From contig JAKMXF010000033.1 of the NCBI GenBank assembly GCA_024704765.1, forward strand, positions 186,001 to 250,000: a DNA stretch of 64,000 bases. The letters are read 5' to 3'. Shown here piece by piece: positions 11,122 through 22,800 of the stretch. A model generated the notes under the pieces. The model was not told where the DNA came from. It ran no database searches and worked only from the letters and a program-made list of their open reading frames with translations. Within the stretch, counting starts at the first letter, position 1, and every line of letters starts with the position of its first letter. A program made the translations under genes and the position numbers. This DNA comes from Oopsacas minuta (taxonomy: Eukaryota; Porifera; Hexactinellida; Lyssacinosida; Leucopsacidae).

Positions 11122-11272
11122 CAGTGTTATCGCTTATAAGAACACCCTTCCTTAGGAGTATCAAAATATGTTCTTATAACCGGTATATATTACACAAGAG
11201 TATATGAGAACAGTTTTCCAAAGGATAGTTTATATATCCGAATAACCTCTTTTAAGCAATACCCACTGTATG
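11122..11272. repeat. Family B MITE (TTATAAGAACA ends)
   Basis: The element runs from TACAGTGTTATCGCTTATAAG to a right end of CAATACCCACTGTA. An internal TATGTTCTTATAACCGGTAT and GTATATGAGAACAGTTTTCC match the full-length family B copies at 33913 and 57596. Confidence 0.75.
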
Positions 11273-11301
11273 TATATTGATGAGCTAATATAACTACGGT
11301 A

Positions 11302-13180
11302 CTAACAATCTTGATCCGAATCCGAATCATTTGGCCTATCTTGACTAGCACCGTCACCTCCTCCCAGAGAGAAGTTCAGATATCTTCTTGTTAGGTGTCT
11401 GATCCTCGTACTGTCTCTTTCCTTTACAATTCTGGATATCATGTCGCCAGCATTATCTGAACAATCTCCAGAATCAGTTTCTTCAGGAACCTTACCTGTA
11501 ATTAATTACGTATTCAAAAATTCACAATACAGTAGCTGTAGAAATCGGTTAGTACGTACTCATTTCATGGAAGACAGTAGGGAGTCCACAAAATGTGTTA
11601 TAAAATTGGTATAAGATAATTAATCGGAATTATTATATAAAGATACATTACCAGCGGCTATAAGAGATTCTGGTCTATCTTTAAGTCTCTCAGCCTTAAG
11701 TATTCCATCATAAGTAAGGAATGCTATTAAGTGTGAAGGTAGAGGTAATTGTGTTAGATGAGATCTGTGTTCAGCTTGTACTAACTCTAATATAGTTAAT
11801 CTGCATAGACGCTGTAGAGACGGGATGTTACAGCCTACAAGTATAAACCGTGAAAAGGATAATTGAAAGATAAGTACAGTAAACTCCAGCTACATCAAAG
11901 TAATTATCGCCGCCCCTTGAGGATCGATATAATGGGAGTTGACTGTATTAATATGAATGTATAATACCAAAGTCAATAGCTTGAGTATCCTTCATGCATT
12001 CTTCTGTTGGCAGTATAAGATGAGTAAAGCTCACACTGGATAGTACAGTCTCCTCTGACCATTCTGTTTCAGAGACTCTGGTTATTGATACCAGCTATAT
12101 ACGAGATTAGCTAAGAGCTTATATGATCAATTTACTGATTATTAAACTGAGTATGAATAATGACCTATCGCAACATTAGATACTGAAGGAGTCAGTTATC
12201 AGGTGTTGGGGGTAGCACACACCATTCAGTATCTATGGTTTAATTGGACCCCATTGATGGATCATTTCTCATACAACAGCCCTATCCTTATAGCACTTAC
12301 AGATCCGTTATAAGGCATAACTAGTATACCTCCAGGGTTTAATAAACATTTCATAACACCATCATATCCATTAGGCACATCAGCTCCGCAATATACTCTA
12401 TCATACGTACCGTGTTGTGGGTCTAGGAGGAGACCATTACCCAACTGAAATTCAGGAGGACAGAATTGTATTGGATCGTAATAGGGGGAGTTAATCATGA
12501 AATTATGTGTTCTCTCTCTAGCTAGTTTAACGTTAGACGTATAAATCTCAACTCCTCTGTTTATGCCTCTAGGACCTAGTAGCATTCCTACCATTGTAGA
12601 GAAATAGCCTGTTCCGCTACCTACACAATCATATAGTGTGACATAATAAATGAAACCTTACAAACGGGTAGTATTCTTCGCCATTTCTGACACCTCTTAG
12701 AGTTACCGCAAAAGGGCTTACACATATTGTACTGAGGGCTAATTAGGTGTAAACTGTACCTATATTAAGAAATGATAGCTTAGGTTGTATTTTGAGAGCT
12801 TCTAGAGCTTTAGTATAGATGCAAGGAGCGGATAAATGTAATGTTCCATTCTTCCATGGTTTATCCTCGTATGCTTCTAGTCTAGCTGCTTCTAATTCGG
12901 ATTCATCTCCCTCTATGACCATAAAGTCTAGTCTATCTACCATACGGAATATCTGCTCGATCTACAGGATAGATTATAGAAAGTTATTAGTATTACAGTA
13001 GACTCAGCTTAATAGAGCCACCAGCCATCTGGCAGATCAAATGGACAATTAATTGACCCCTATTAAGCTGAGTATACTGTAGATGATGATTATTACCTCT
13101 GGAGACACGATGTGCTTTGTTTTACATAGATTTGTAACAAAATCTTCATTATTATCAGCACTGCTAACAACAGATCCCAT
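11302..13180 (-). CDS. PCMTD1: PCMTD-type protein-isoaspartate methyltransferase-like protein
   Basis: The N-terminus MGSVVSSADNNEDFV resembles the MGGAVS myristoylation-type start of PCMTD1/2. LHLSAPCIYTKALEAL, the SAM-binding motif I GSGTGYFSTM (about 12610), YDRVYCGADVP and GGILVMP define the PIMT fold. After the methyltransferase core, IPSLQRLCRLTI and QLPLPSHLIAFLTY (about 11870-11740) look like the SOCS-box-type tail through which PCMTD proteins are thought to join Cullin/Elongin ligases. The protein ends in an acidic SDSDQDC tail. Introns carry MITEs at 12996-13079 and 11877-11945. Some exon limits between 12260 and 11880 are approximate. Confidence 0.85.
11877..11945. repeat. Family A MITE, 69 bp
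   Basis: CAGTAAACTCCAGCTACATC and ATAATGGGAGTTGACTG form the inverted ends, flanked by TA. The core AATTATCGCCGCCCCTTGAG is the family A core. It lies in a PCMTD intron. Confidence 0.85.
12996..13079. repeat. MITE with CAGTAGACTCAGCTTAATAG ends
   Basis: The left end CAGTAGACTCAGCTTAATAG is mirrored by CTATTAAGCTGAGTATACTG; TA flanks both sides. It lies in the first intron of the PCMTD gene. Confidence 0.85.
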
Positions 13181-13340
13181 AATCTATTCTGTAGTTATAA
13201 GCTAATATATAAATACGTATATGGTGAAGGTAACTTCCTTAGTGTATCTCAATTGATATATTGTGAATCGTTGTTAACTTACTAACAGCACAATAATTAG
13301 ATTAAAGTTTGGATAAAATGAATAACTACAAATATGAAAT

Positions 13341-15456
13341 CTAAATAGATAATTTACTTCTTTTGCGATTTGGCTCAGAAGATATTTCAATTTGATTTGA
13401 GTCAAAATCTTGTGAAGAATTTCTCCTTTTTAAGTTTTGAGGCTGTATGTGATTTTGTTGATGAATATTTGCAGTAGACTTTCCCACATTTTGGTGTGGT
13501 TTGTGTCCCAATCGGGCCGAGAATGACTCTTTTTGAATGCATTCCAGGAGATCATCAATCTCGAGTGGATTACAAATACTCTCCCATACATTCTGAGCAG
13601 TGCTGTAGGTATTAGGCTGGGTTTTATCGGTTCTCTGACGAAGAATTTTAAAGCGATTCTCAACTTTTATATATGTGCATTCTATTATTTTATTATCAAA
13701 TTCTAGAGGATTAAAGCCGTCCTTTTTCATATCTCTTGGATCTAATTTTATGAAACTCATCTCATCCTTCCTTCCATCCTTCAGCACCATTAAGTTATAC
13801 GTTTTCTCTGCGAGCAGACCTTCTCTTGCTTCAACATTTTCGATTTTCAGACGGAAATCAATGCTGTTTAATGCTGGCGGTTTCCACTTCAGAAGAGTGT
13901 CACATCGACCAGGAATATAGCCCTCATTCTCTCTAGATAGGATCAGTCCATCGTTCCCATGTTGTAGTTTAGGGATATAATTTTTGTAGATATATCCGGT
14001 GTCAACTAGTGGGAAAAATTCTTTTAAGCGGATGCTAAATGGCTCTCTCCTCTTGTCAATGTCTTGTCGAATAGCTGCATCTTCCCTTGGTTTATAGATA
14101 TCACATTTTAATATCTTCATTCTCTCAGAATGAGGTAATTGTCCGAACTGAGGATCGCCTCCAAACGCAACTACGTCATAAATAAGTAAATAAGCTCTCT
14201 CTACATTATTCTGTTTTGTTTCTAACACCATTTCACAGTCAAGCAGTGTTTCCTTAACATGATTTGTGTCATTACCCTTCCGTGACGGGAAAGTTATTTC
14301 TGAGATAGGAAATACCTTAGCGTCCCTCCTGATTAGAAATACAGCTCCCCTGTCTTGTATATACATCATGTAGCGGGTACCGTCTGCTTTCCAAGACACC
14401 CAGTAGGGATGTTCCTTGAGATTGTCGAGACGGTTACGATCCAGTGTCACAGGCTGACTCCCGGGGAAATTAAGATTGTGTCCGTTACGCAGGCTACAGA
14501 GCTGGCAAACTTTTTTGAGGATGTCAAGAGGCTTAGGAAATGTGCAGTGATCAGTCAGAGCGTGAATGGACGGGACCTAATATTAAAAGATCGGTTTATT
14601 AAGAGTAAATGTGTGTATAATATATATACAAATACCTCTTCCATGAAATTCCCTGTGAAGGAATTATGATCATTAGGGATAGATTCATCATTTGCAAGAT
14701 CTGATTCACGCCATGCAGGACGTTCGGGAGCTATAAGAGGGCCCTCTTCTTCTCCAAAGCGAGTACAGAGCTCATTCAAATACTCCTGTTTATATATGCC
14801 AGGGGGTCGAGCCTCTGTGAACGCTTGAACTGCAGCAGAAAGCCCCCAGTCCTCTTCTTGTACCAGATAGCTAACTATAAGGAAACCTGTCCTATTGAAC
14901 CCGTGGGTACAATGTACACCTACTGCCTTAGGCTTTTCTCTGTTCAGATGGTTAGTACAGGTCTGAATGAACTTTCGAGTCTATAAGACAAGCAATAAAT
15001 ATGTTAAACTTGTAAACTCAACCTGTCTATAATTCTCAGTAGAATTTCAATTCGCATAATAAGGTCTAGAAAGGTAGACAAGGATCTCCTTGTGGAGTAA
15101 CCAATGGGACTATCACATAGTTAGTTAAGTAACGGTCAAATGTGTTAACTAACTTGTTCCTCTGTTGGTGGTTTCTTGTGCCCTTCACAGGGGATTTTCA
15201 TAAAATCTATACCAAAAGTAGTCAAATCCTTTGGAGAGTAAAACCTATCGGAATTAGTAAGGTTTATGACAAGCCCAAGAGGGTGTTTGAGGGTTGCTAG
15301 CATTGAGGGGGGGAACCTATCCTTCTCTTGGGTCAAATCACTGAAATCAGAACAGAGAGGGGTTTTGAATGGCAGGAATTTATCTGCGATTAGTTTTCCC
15401 TTGCGTGGACATTTTAACCAGCTCTCTGGCAGATTGATACTCTGTTTCTCATCCAT
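13341..15456 (-). CDS. RNGTT: mRNA capping enzyme (RNA triphosphatase + guanylyltransferase)
   Basis: This is the bifunctional nuclear enzyme that removes the 5' gamma-phosphate of nascent mRNA and transfers GMP. The N-terminal exon (15456-15147) encodes LPESWLKCPRKGK and FPPSMLATL. The next carries the cysteine-phosphatase loop HCTHGFNRTGF (about 14915-14945) and ARPPGIYK. After a linker, PGSQPVTLD leads into the nucleotidyltransferase with lysine nucleophile motif KADGTRYMM (about 14390), LLDCEMV, DGLI, LKWKPP and the OB-fold end with MRQRTDK-like LRQRTDKTQPN. The C-terminal tail is basic. The fused metazoan architecture is complete and in frame. The stop is 160 bp from the PCMTD start. Confidence 0.95.
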
Positions 15457-15526
15457 GTAAAAGGTTGAATAGTTTTAGAAGCTAAGTATCAGTGAACAAA
15501 TTTTCTATTTCTTCGGAATATATATA

Positions 15527-15922
15527 TTATATAGTGATGTTACTAAACTTGGTCCTTTTAATTAAAGGTGTAAGGTATCTTAAAGTGTCTCCCATTCCCC
15601 ATTTATAGAGACCCCGCTGATAGAGTCGCACAGAAAATCCGAAATTATCGGCTTTACTGTACTTGATAGATTGTAATACCTCATGACTCAACTGGTTTGA
15701 ATATGATACCAATTCTATTGTTGTGCCCATTCGGGTGTTGACTAAATTATATGCCTGTGACTTCTCCAGCAATACTAACGCTATTCCTCCTCTACGAAGG
15801 GGTTCTAAATAATTTCCCCAATCCTCTCCTAATGGAACTGTTTTAGACATTTCCTTGAGCAGATGTGAGCAACACAAGACATATTTGTTCCAGGTGACAT
15901 GCTGGTATAGCCAGCCAACCAT
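15527..15922 (-). CDS. Unrecognised 131-residue protein, single exon
   Basis: The ORF runs ATG 15922 to the stop at 15527, 70 bp upstream of the capping-enzyme start and on the same strand. It has no clear signal peptide or membrane segment, but a central stretch RRGGIALVLLEKSQAYNLV is hydrophobic. The C-terminal half is basic and aromatic (RLYQRGLYKWGMG, PLIKRTKF), as in small mitochondrial or membrane-associated proteins. I do not recognise the family. Its length and location between well-packed genes make it a probable real gene; it could instead be one exon of a larger one. Confidence 0.5.
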   Translation of the reverse strand: MVGWLYQHVTWNKYVLCCSHLLKEMSKTVPLGEDWGNYLEPLRRGGIALVLLEKSQAYNLVNTRMGTTIELVSYSNQLSHEVLQSIKYSKADNFGFSVRLYQRGLYKWGMGDTLRYLTPLIKRTKFSNITI

Positions 15923-16227
15923 TAATGTAATGTTTATTGCAAATATTACAGGTCTGAATTTTCAAACGGGGATAAGTGAGTACAGCGTTTGTATCTAACA
16001 GTAAAGTACGTTTCTAGCATTCTATCAAAATATTATTTATTATTACTTATCTTATTTGTAAACTTAGAATTATTGTCGATTGATTTAAATACACTTAACT
16101 TGAGATAGATTTCCTATTTGCTACACTACTAAGCCTGGAAGCTTACGTAAAGTCGTTTGAACTCTCGGATATACGTAGATAGAAAGTATGATTTAACAAT
16201 TATCCCCCACAAATTAGAATAGAATGG
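15923..16227. promoter_or_regulatory. Divergent intergenic gap, 305 bp
   Basis: This AT-rich gap lies between the 131-residue ORF (minus) and Derlin (plus). I see no coding exon or element; it probably holds both promoters. Confidence 0.4.
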
Positions 16228-17457
16228 ATGTCCAGCAATTCTACTGGGATATTCCTCCGATAACACGTTTCTACTGTACAGCATGCTTCCTGACTACTCT
16301 AGCTGTCAGATTAGAACTCATAACTCCATTCCAGATATACTTCAATCCAGTCCTCATATTCAAAGGATTACAGGCAATATTTTGTGTGTTTGTTCACTAA
16401 TAGAATAACGTAATCGATAAACATATACAACCAGCCCCCGTTATATCCGTGTTAGATATAACTGGAGTTGTCCAGTTGACTGTATTGTGAATACCGCTAC
16501 CAAACTGGCTGTCCAAATGTGGCATTTGTGTACTTGTGGCATTTCTTTGCACTATTAATGTATCAGTTTGTTTGCATGTAATCAGTTTACAAATAGTGGC
16601 TTCTGTACACTTAACAAATCCCAGGAAATTCGAGAGAGTTCGCAAATATTTTAATATAAACAAATTCGTTTTTTAGGTTTGGAGACTGTTTACGAATTTT
16701 CTATTTTTCGACAATTTTGGGTTTCATTTTTTCTTTCGCATGCTTTTCACTTATCACTACTGTCGGTCTCTTGAAGAGGGTTCATTCAGAGGACACACAT
16801 CAGACCTCTTATTTCTTATTCTATACGGGGGTCTTCTTATGACTCTATTATCTATTCTCCTCTATTTTAATCTGACTATTCATTTCCTTGGAGACGCACT
16901 TACCATGATGATATTCTATGTTTGGTCTAGAAGGAACAGATTCGGACAGATGAGATTTTTAGGTCTGTTTATTCCTTTATCATAACAAATAATATTATTG
17001 TTTATTTTTAGGGTTATTTGTGGTGATGGCACCCTACTTTCCCTTTGTGTTATTGGCGTTTGGCTTTATTCTAAATGTGTCAATATCTCAAGATATATTT
17101 GGTATAATCACTGGACATCTATACTACTTTCTAGTTGATGTATTTCCTAAACATCCCAGAGGATTCAAGGTAAGACTTTCCAACGCTTTATTAAATGAGT
17201 TACGATTCGTATTGTGGGCCTGGAATTCTGGATCCTTCGTAACAAAAGTGTCCCGATTATAAGAACATGTACTGCTACTCCCAAGGGTGTTCTTATAATC
17301 GGTATACACTACTATATCCTTTATATCGTATTTCAGCTGTTGGAAACACCTAATATTTTAAAGAGACTATTCGATGAGGAAGAAACAGACCAATACATAC
17401 CAAATGGAGATGGAGATGAACAGGAGTTACAGAGGAGAGAAAATTTATTAGATTAGA
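16228..17457 (+). CDS. DERL2: Derlin (Derlin-2/3 type), ERAD membrane protein
   Basis: Derlins are ER rhomboid pseudoproteases that help dislocate misfolded proteins to the p97/proteasome system. The first exon from ATG 16228 encodes [32 protein letters not shown] and LIFKG. The second carries the Derlin WR motif in VWRLFTNF, then [12 protein letters not shown] and [10 protein letters not shown], and [20 protein letters not shown]. Later exons give [32 protein letters not shown] and a C-terminal acidic tail with [10 protein letters not shown]. About six hydrophobic segments are present. Introns contain partial family A (about 16432-16485) and family B (about 17246-17312) MITEs. PSMD6, a downstream partner of ERAD, starts 108 bp after the stop. 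Confidence 0.92.
16432..16485. repeat. Family A MITE fragment in Derlin intron
   Basis: CCCCCGTTATATCCGTGTTA and AGATATAACTGGAGTTG, followed by CAGTTGACTGTA, match the right half of the full-length family A copy at 55077-55242. Confidence 0.65.
17246..17312. repeat. Family B MITE in Derlin intron
   Basis: CCCGATTATAAGAACATGTA is mirrored by GTGTTCTTATAATCGGTATA around TGCTACTCCCAAGG. It lies in the last Derlin intron. Confidence 0.75.
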
Positions 17458-17565
17458 ATCAAATTGTATTCACTCAGATGTTTAAGTCATTCTAGCATTC
17501 GTTTGTCATGTTTCTGTCGTATATAAGTTCTATTGTAATATCTATTAGCTAGTTCTTGGTTAAGA

Positions 17566-19092
17566 ATGCCCATAGAGAATTTGGAAGAAGAAGGATTAGC
17601 AAAGAATCCAAACTTAGAGTTATCTCAACTGAGATTTCTAGCTCGGAGCTCTCCTCTCCCTGATGTAAGACAGGAGTGTATAGATCAGCTGATGACTGCA
17701 ATAGTTAAGGACAATATGGCACCATTCTACTCAGAAATATGTGAAGAATTGGGAATACAGGTTTGAGAATTCCTGTAATCAGAACCTGTATGTGTGTTAA
17801 TTTAATTAGTCATTTGCATATGTAGATAGATCCTGATTTGTTGTCTAAACTAAGAGAAGCGAATAAGACCCGTCTGGATGAGCTGGAAGCTGAGCTAAAG
17901 GAGGCTGAGGTATCTAGTGGAGAGTCTGAGATTAGAGAGATTTATCTTAACAAAGCTGAGTATTTATGTCTGATAGGTGACAAGGATGCTGCTGTAACTG
18001 CTTTCAGGTTTGACAGTTTATTTTATTAGCGACATGACACCTAGCTGCCACTTTGATCACCTGTGTTTCATTTAGACAAACATTTGAAAAGACAGTTCCT
18101 ATCGGTCAGAAGCTAGACGTAGTATTCCATCTGATCCGTATGGGTCTATTCTATTTGGATTATGATTTAGCTAAGAGGAATATTGCTAAAGCTAAGACCC
18201 TAATCGAGGAAGGAGGAGATTGGGACAGAAGGAACAGACTTAAGGTTTGTAAATATTCAGGCCTGTTGTGTATATATTATCGCTTGACAGTTTTTTCATA
18301 TTCCAACGCATTCAAATCGTTGCTAGGGAGAATTATCACCAATTTATTTATTTATTTATACACATAAGGTATATGAAGCTGTGTATTGTATGTCTATACG
18401 TAATTTCCTGGGAGCAGCTAACAACTTCCTGGACACTGTAAGCACCTTCACCAGCTATGAACTGATGCCTTACCCTCGCTTCATCTGGTATACAGTGTTA
18501 TGTGCCCTCATAGCTCTCAAGAGAGTTGATATTAATAAGAAGGTTGTGAAGTGTCCAGAGATTCTAGAAGTTCTACATTCTAACTCTCAATTATCAAATT
18601 ATATGATGTCTCTATACAATTGTAACTACGCTCAATTCTTCAAGTTTGTTTATTTATTATTATTTGCAATTTCCAGTCAATATTTTCTTAACTTCCCTCG
18701 CTTATCAGATGATGTGGTTATATGTTGTTAATATAATTAGGGCACTAGCTCAGATGGAAGGTGATATCTCAAATGATTCATACTTAAGCCCTCACTATCG
18801 CTACTTAATAAGAGAAATGCGTATAATAGCATACACCCAACTGCTACACTCATACCAATCTCTGACTATTCCATATATGGCTCGAGCTTTCGGAGTGACA
18901 GAAGCGTTCATTGACGGAGAGCTGTCTACATTTATATCAGCTGGTCGTCTAGACTGTAAGATCGATAAAGTTGGAGGAATTGTTGAGACGAATTGGCCTG
19001 ATTCTAAGAACAAACAGTATGAAGAGGTTATAAAGAAGGGAGATGTGTTGCTTAATAGGCTACAGAAGCTACGCAGAGTTGTTAATCTATAG
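17566..19092 (+). CDS. PSMD6: 26S proteasome regulatory subunit Rpn7 (PSMD6)
   Basis: This PCI-domain subunit belongs to the proteasome lid. The first exon encodes [20 protein letters not shown] and [16 protein letters not shown], typical of Rpn7. Following exons contain [74 protein letters not shown] and the C-terminal PCI winged helix [20 protein letters not shown], ending at KLRRVVNL. About six short introns are present. The length is that of the family (around 390 residues) and the frame is intact. It lies 108 bp after Derlin on the same strand. Confidence 0.95.
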
Positions 19093-19830
19093 ATGTATAT
19101 TAGGATGTTAGTTGTTTGATTGTAGTATTAATATAATACGGCAGAGATTATATACTAAATATCCCGACACCTCGTCGCTTGACACTTTAGCACGATACGA
19201 TTAACCTCAGGTTACTTATGAACTACCCTACCGAGTTCTCTACAGTGTGATAATTTATGTCACGACGTATCTGTCATTCAATAAAATGAATGCTTAAGTG
19301 GGAATGATGTATTCCTAATTGTTATTAGCTTAAGAAATTAATATTGAGCATATAACAACATATACGTATTATGATTTGCAATGAGAAGGTTCTATACGTA
19401 TTCTCATTGTGTATATTTAAAATATTCTTGTTATTTTATATGGCAACATAACTATTGTTGTGTACACGAGTGTTGGGAAGACGTATGATACAACATACTG
19501 CATTCTAACCGTACTACATCTAGTACTTAAACACGCTTACCTAAGAATTATATCTGTATATGTATATGATAATTTTATTCTCTTAATTTGTGTTCAAGGA
19601 TAGGTGTTAGAAACTTTGTGTAAACCTCTGGGATAGTTGGAAAATTATCCGAGCCGATTACAAATACACAAATCTATGCAATGTATATATTATGTAATCT
19701 TTCAAGCAATTCTATATACTTTGGGGGAAATCTTAATACTTCCCTGTAATCTTTTATACGTATAAGTTTGTATAAATGTGTACATTCAATTTAATAATAC
19801 ATTTAAGGTTAGCTTTCAATTAGCTGTCAT
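19093..19830. other. Intergenic, AT-rich, no gene seen
   Basis: The 738-bp gap between PSMD6 and the chloride channel gene is AT-rich, with several TACGTAT and TATATG-type short palindromes. I see no exon or MITE in it; it likely contains the CLCN6 promoter. Confidence 0.6.
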
Positions 19831-22800
19831 ATGAATTATACACCTAACTCCGAAATGCAATCTCTACTAAATAGTTCTGATTCTAGAACATTCCAATCTA
19901 AGTACCAACGAATAGAAGATGTAGATTCACAACCTCAAGCTAGACCCCCGTACTTCCTACCCAATTTAAGATTCTCTTCTCTCAGGAGGAGGAACTCTGA
20001 GCAGAAAAAGCCTCAATCTTTAGATTATTCTGTCTGTTATAATGCTCCTTACAGAGACTATGTAGAGAGAAATGCAACTAAAAGATATCTAGGTAAGCTT
20101 GTTGAAAGTGACAACTCCCTGGTTACTATTCGGGGTAATAGCTATTTATTTATATATTTCTCTCCTTAGGTGTGTCTCGTGATATTTGGCACAGTGTAGC
20201 TAGCTGGGTGATAGTAGGGATCATAGGAATTCTCACTGGTGTTGTAGCATTCCTCATTAATCTAATTATCAAATATCTAAACCAACTCCGCTACGGTTCT
20301 ATGCTCAGCGTATTCTACCAGTATTTTGAGATGGGATATCTCATACTAGCATTCTTAACTCTCCTCGCATTCAATTGTTTGTTTGTCCTAATTGCAGCGC
20401 TCCTGACGGGGTTCGAACCACTGGCTGCAGGCTCCGGTATCCCAGAGATTAAGTGTTATCTGAATGGTATCAAGGTTCCACATGTTGTTAGACTGAGAAC
20501 TCTAATAATAAAAGCAACTGGTGAGTTATATGGCAATCTTACTTGTAAATATTATCAATCAACTCCAGTTATATCAAACACAGATATAACCAAAAACCCG
20601 CTCATATCGAAGCCTGAAATCGTACGATTATGGTCCCAAACCATCAAAGTAACAAAATTGCCTTCGGTTGCATCGAAGTAATTATCACGGTCCCTTGAGC
20701 TACATACATTTGTAGGGGTTCTATTCAGTGTGGCAGGAGGACTTCTAGTTGGGAAGGAGGGTCCAATGATACACTCAGGCGCGATAATAGGTGCAGGTGT
20801 CCCTCAATTCAGGACCTTTGCTGTCCCTAGATCTTTGAGAGAGCGGAAGTTATTCAACTTTCCTTTGACAATGTTTAGAAACGATAAAGACAAGAGAGAC
20901 TTTGTTTCCTGTGGAGCAGCTGCTGGGGTTGCAGCTGCCTTTGGTTCTCCTATTGGTTAGTTACTTATAATAATAATAATACAGATTAATCCTTATTGTA
21001 TGATAATAAATGTATTAAAGAGGTTCCATTGTATTATTAATGTAATTAGGAGGAGTATTGTTCGCCTTAGAAGAAGGCTGTTCCTTCTGGAATCAGTCTC
21101 TAACTTGGAAAGCTCTATTCTGCTCGATGTGTGCATTCTTCGGACTCAACATGTTGTCAGGGTTAGCTATTAGCGATACACAGAAAGACGTTCTTAGTAC
21201 TAAGCATGTGATAACTCTAATCGGAGAGGGTTTGATAAGTTTCGGCACCTTCCCTCAGAATCAGAACCTGTGGACAGCTAAAGATCTCCTTATATTCAGT
21301 CTAATGGGTTTTGGTGGTGGTATTCTTGGTGCTACATTTAATGCACTCAATAAGAAACTCACAATATACAGATTCAAGTTCATGCATAGGTTTGTTATAC
21401 TTTCATTTGTAAACAGAATTTATTGTCAACTCCAGCTATATCGAAGCTCAAGGGACTGCGATAACTCCTTCGATATAAGTGGAGTTCTATAAAACCGATG
21501 AATGTATGTTACTTTGACGGTTGTGACCATATTAATCCGGTATCCATAGCTTCTTAGATAATTAGCCTTGGACAATAATTCATATGATGAATTACGAAAT
21601 AAACTCTTCTCTATCCTCCAGAATTATTTGCCAATATTATTCTAACTTACTCAGTTTATTGATTAATCTATTTTTAGCTTCGAATTATAATTAATTAATT
21701 ATCATTGCTCAATACTTGCGTGATTACAGAATGCTAGCGTATACGAATACGTAGCATTAGCTAGCTGAAATAATGTTTAATATATGACATCAATAATTCA
21801 AAATTGAAGGTGTTGATTAGAGCGAGTGGCGAAGCCATCTTTGGTTGTGTCAGTATTCCACGCAAATGTGACACACTGGTACCACTAGAGCACTAGGATA
21901 TGGGGCAACACCTAACGTAAATGGTAGCACAAATGCTTAGCCACTGATTATATCGATTTAGGACACTACTCCAGGGGGCATTCAAAAGTCTAAACCCTGT
22001 TAATTTTACCCCATAGTATTACTTATGTTCACGTTATGATATCAGAAAGATATCATTTTATCCCTTAACAACAAATAATTGGTAATCAATCATATACAGA
22101 GAAGCTCGCAAACCGGTGGTGTTTAGGTGACCGCGCCGCCCCGTCTGCTAACTTCTACTGTAGTACATTATAATTGCACTATACACATACGTACCATTTA
22201 TTAACCTACTCATTATATAATCACACTCCCCAGCAGAGAGAGGGTGCATATATGTAACTAATGAATTGAGCTAAAAAGAACAAAATACAGAACTGATATT
22301 GATAAGTTCAATCAAAGCCAATTCCAAAGGCTTATTTGTCCTAGTAAGAATTCAAATTTTCCTAAAGTAGAGCTCCCAGGGCGGAAGGGAACGGCAGGGG
22401 AATTTCCCCACGCACACTGTTATACAGTTATATGTTCCGCAATGTTCTGAGGCATGGCTTCAACTTGTGTGTTGTAGAATTTTTCTATTTCCTTCATTGG
22501 CTGCACGTCGTGCGTTCTGATAAAGTTTATAGCAACTCCTTTACGGCCGAAGCGGCCTGAACGTCCGATCCTATGGATGTACGAGTCGCGTTGAGGGGGT
22601 AGGTCAAAGTTTATAACAAGTGAGACCTGTTGTACGTCGATACCGCGGGCTAGCAGATCAGTTGTGATGAGGACACGACTTGACCCAGTTCGAAATTCCT
22701 TCATAATCCGCTCCCTAGTATTCTGATCCAATTCACCATGGATACATGAAACGACGAAATCACGCTCCGTCAATCTCTGAGAAAGAAATTCCGCCTTTTT

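Larger units (their letters stand above)
10342..11301. other. Intergenic: nested MITEs, simple repeat, hairpin
   Basis: This 960-bp gap separates the PX/SH3 start from the PCMTD stop. It contains a nested MITE pair (10379-10567), an (ACAA)n run at about 10784-10810, the long hairpin at 10993-11112 and a family B element at about 11122-11272. I see no coding exon in it. Confidence 0.7.

Noticed and set aside
20403-20415. GGGGTTCGAACC resembling a tRNA T-arm
   Set aside because: It encodes the conserved GFEP of the chloride channel; coincidence.
21800-21920. Possible tRNA-derived SINE (GAGCGAGTGGCGAAGCC) with GGTGTTG/CAACACC ends
   Set aside because: No B box at the right distance and no poly(A) tail; the inverted ends are too short to assign.
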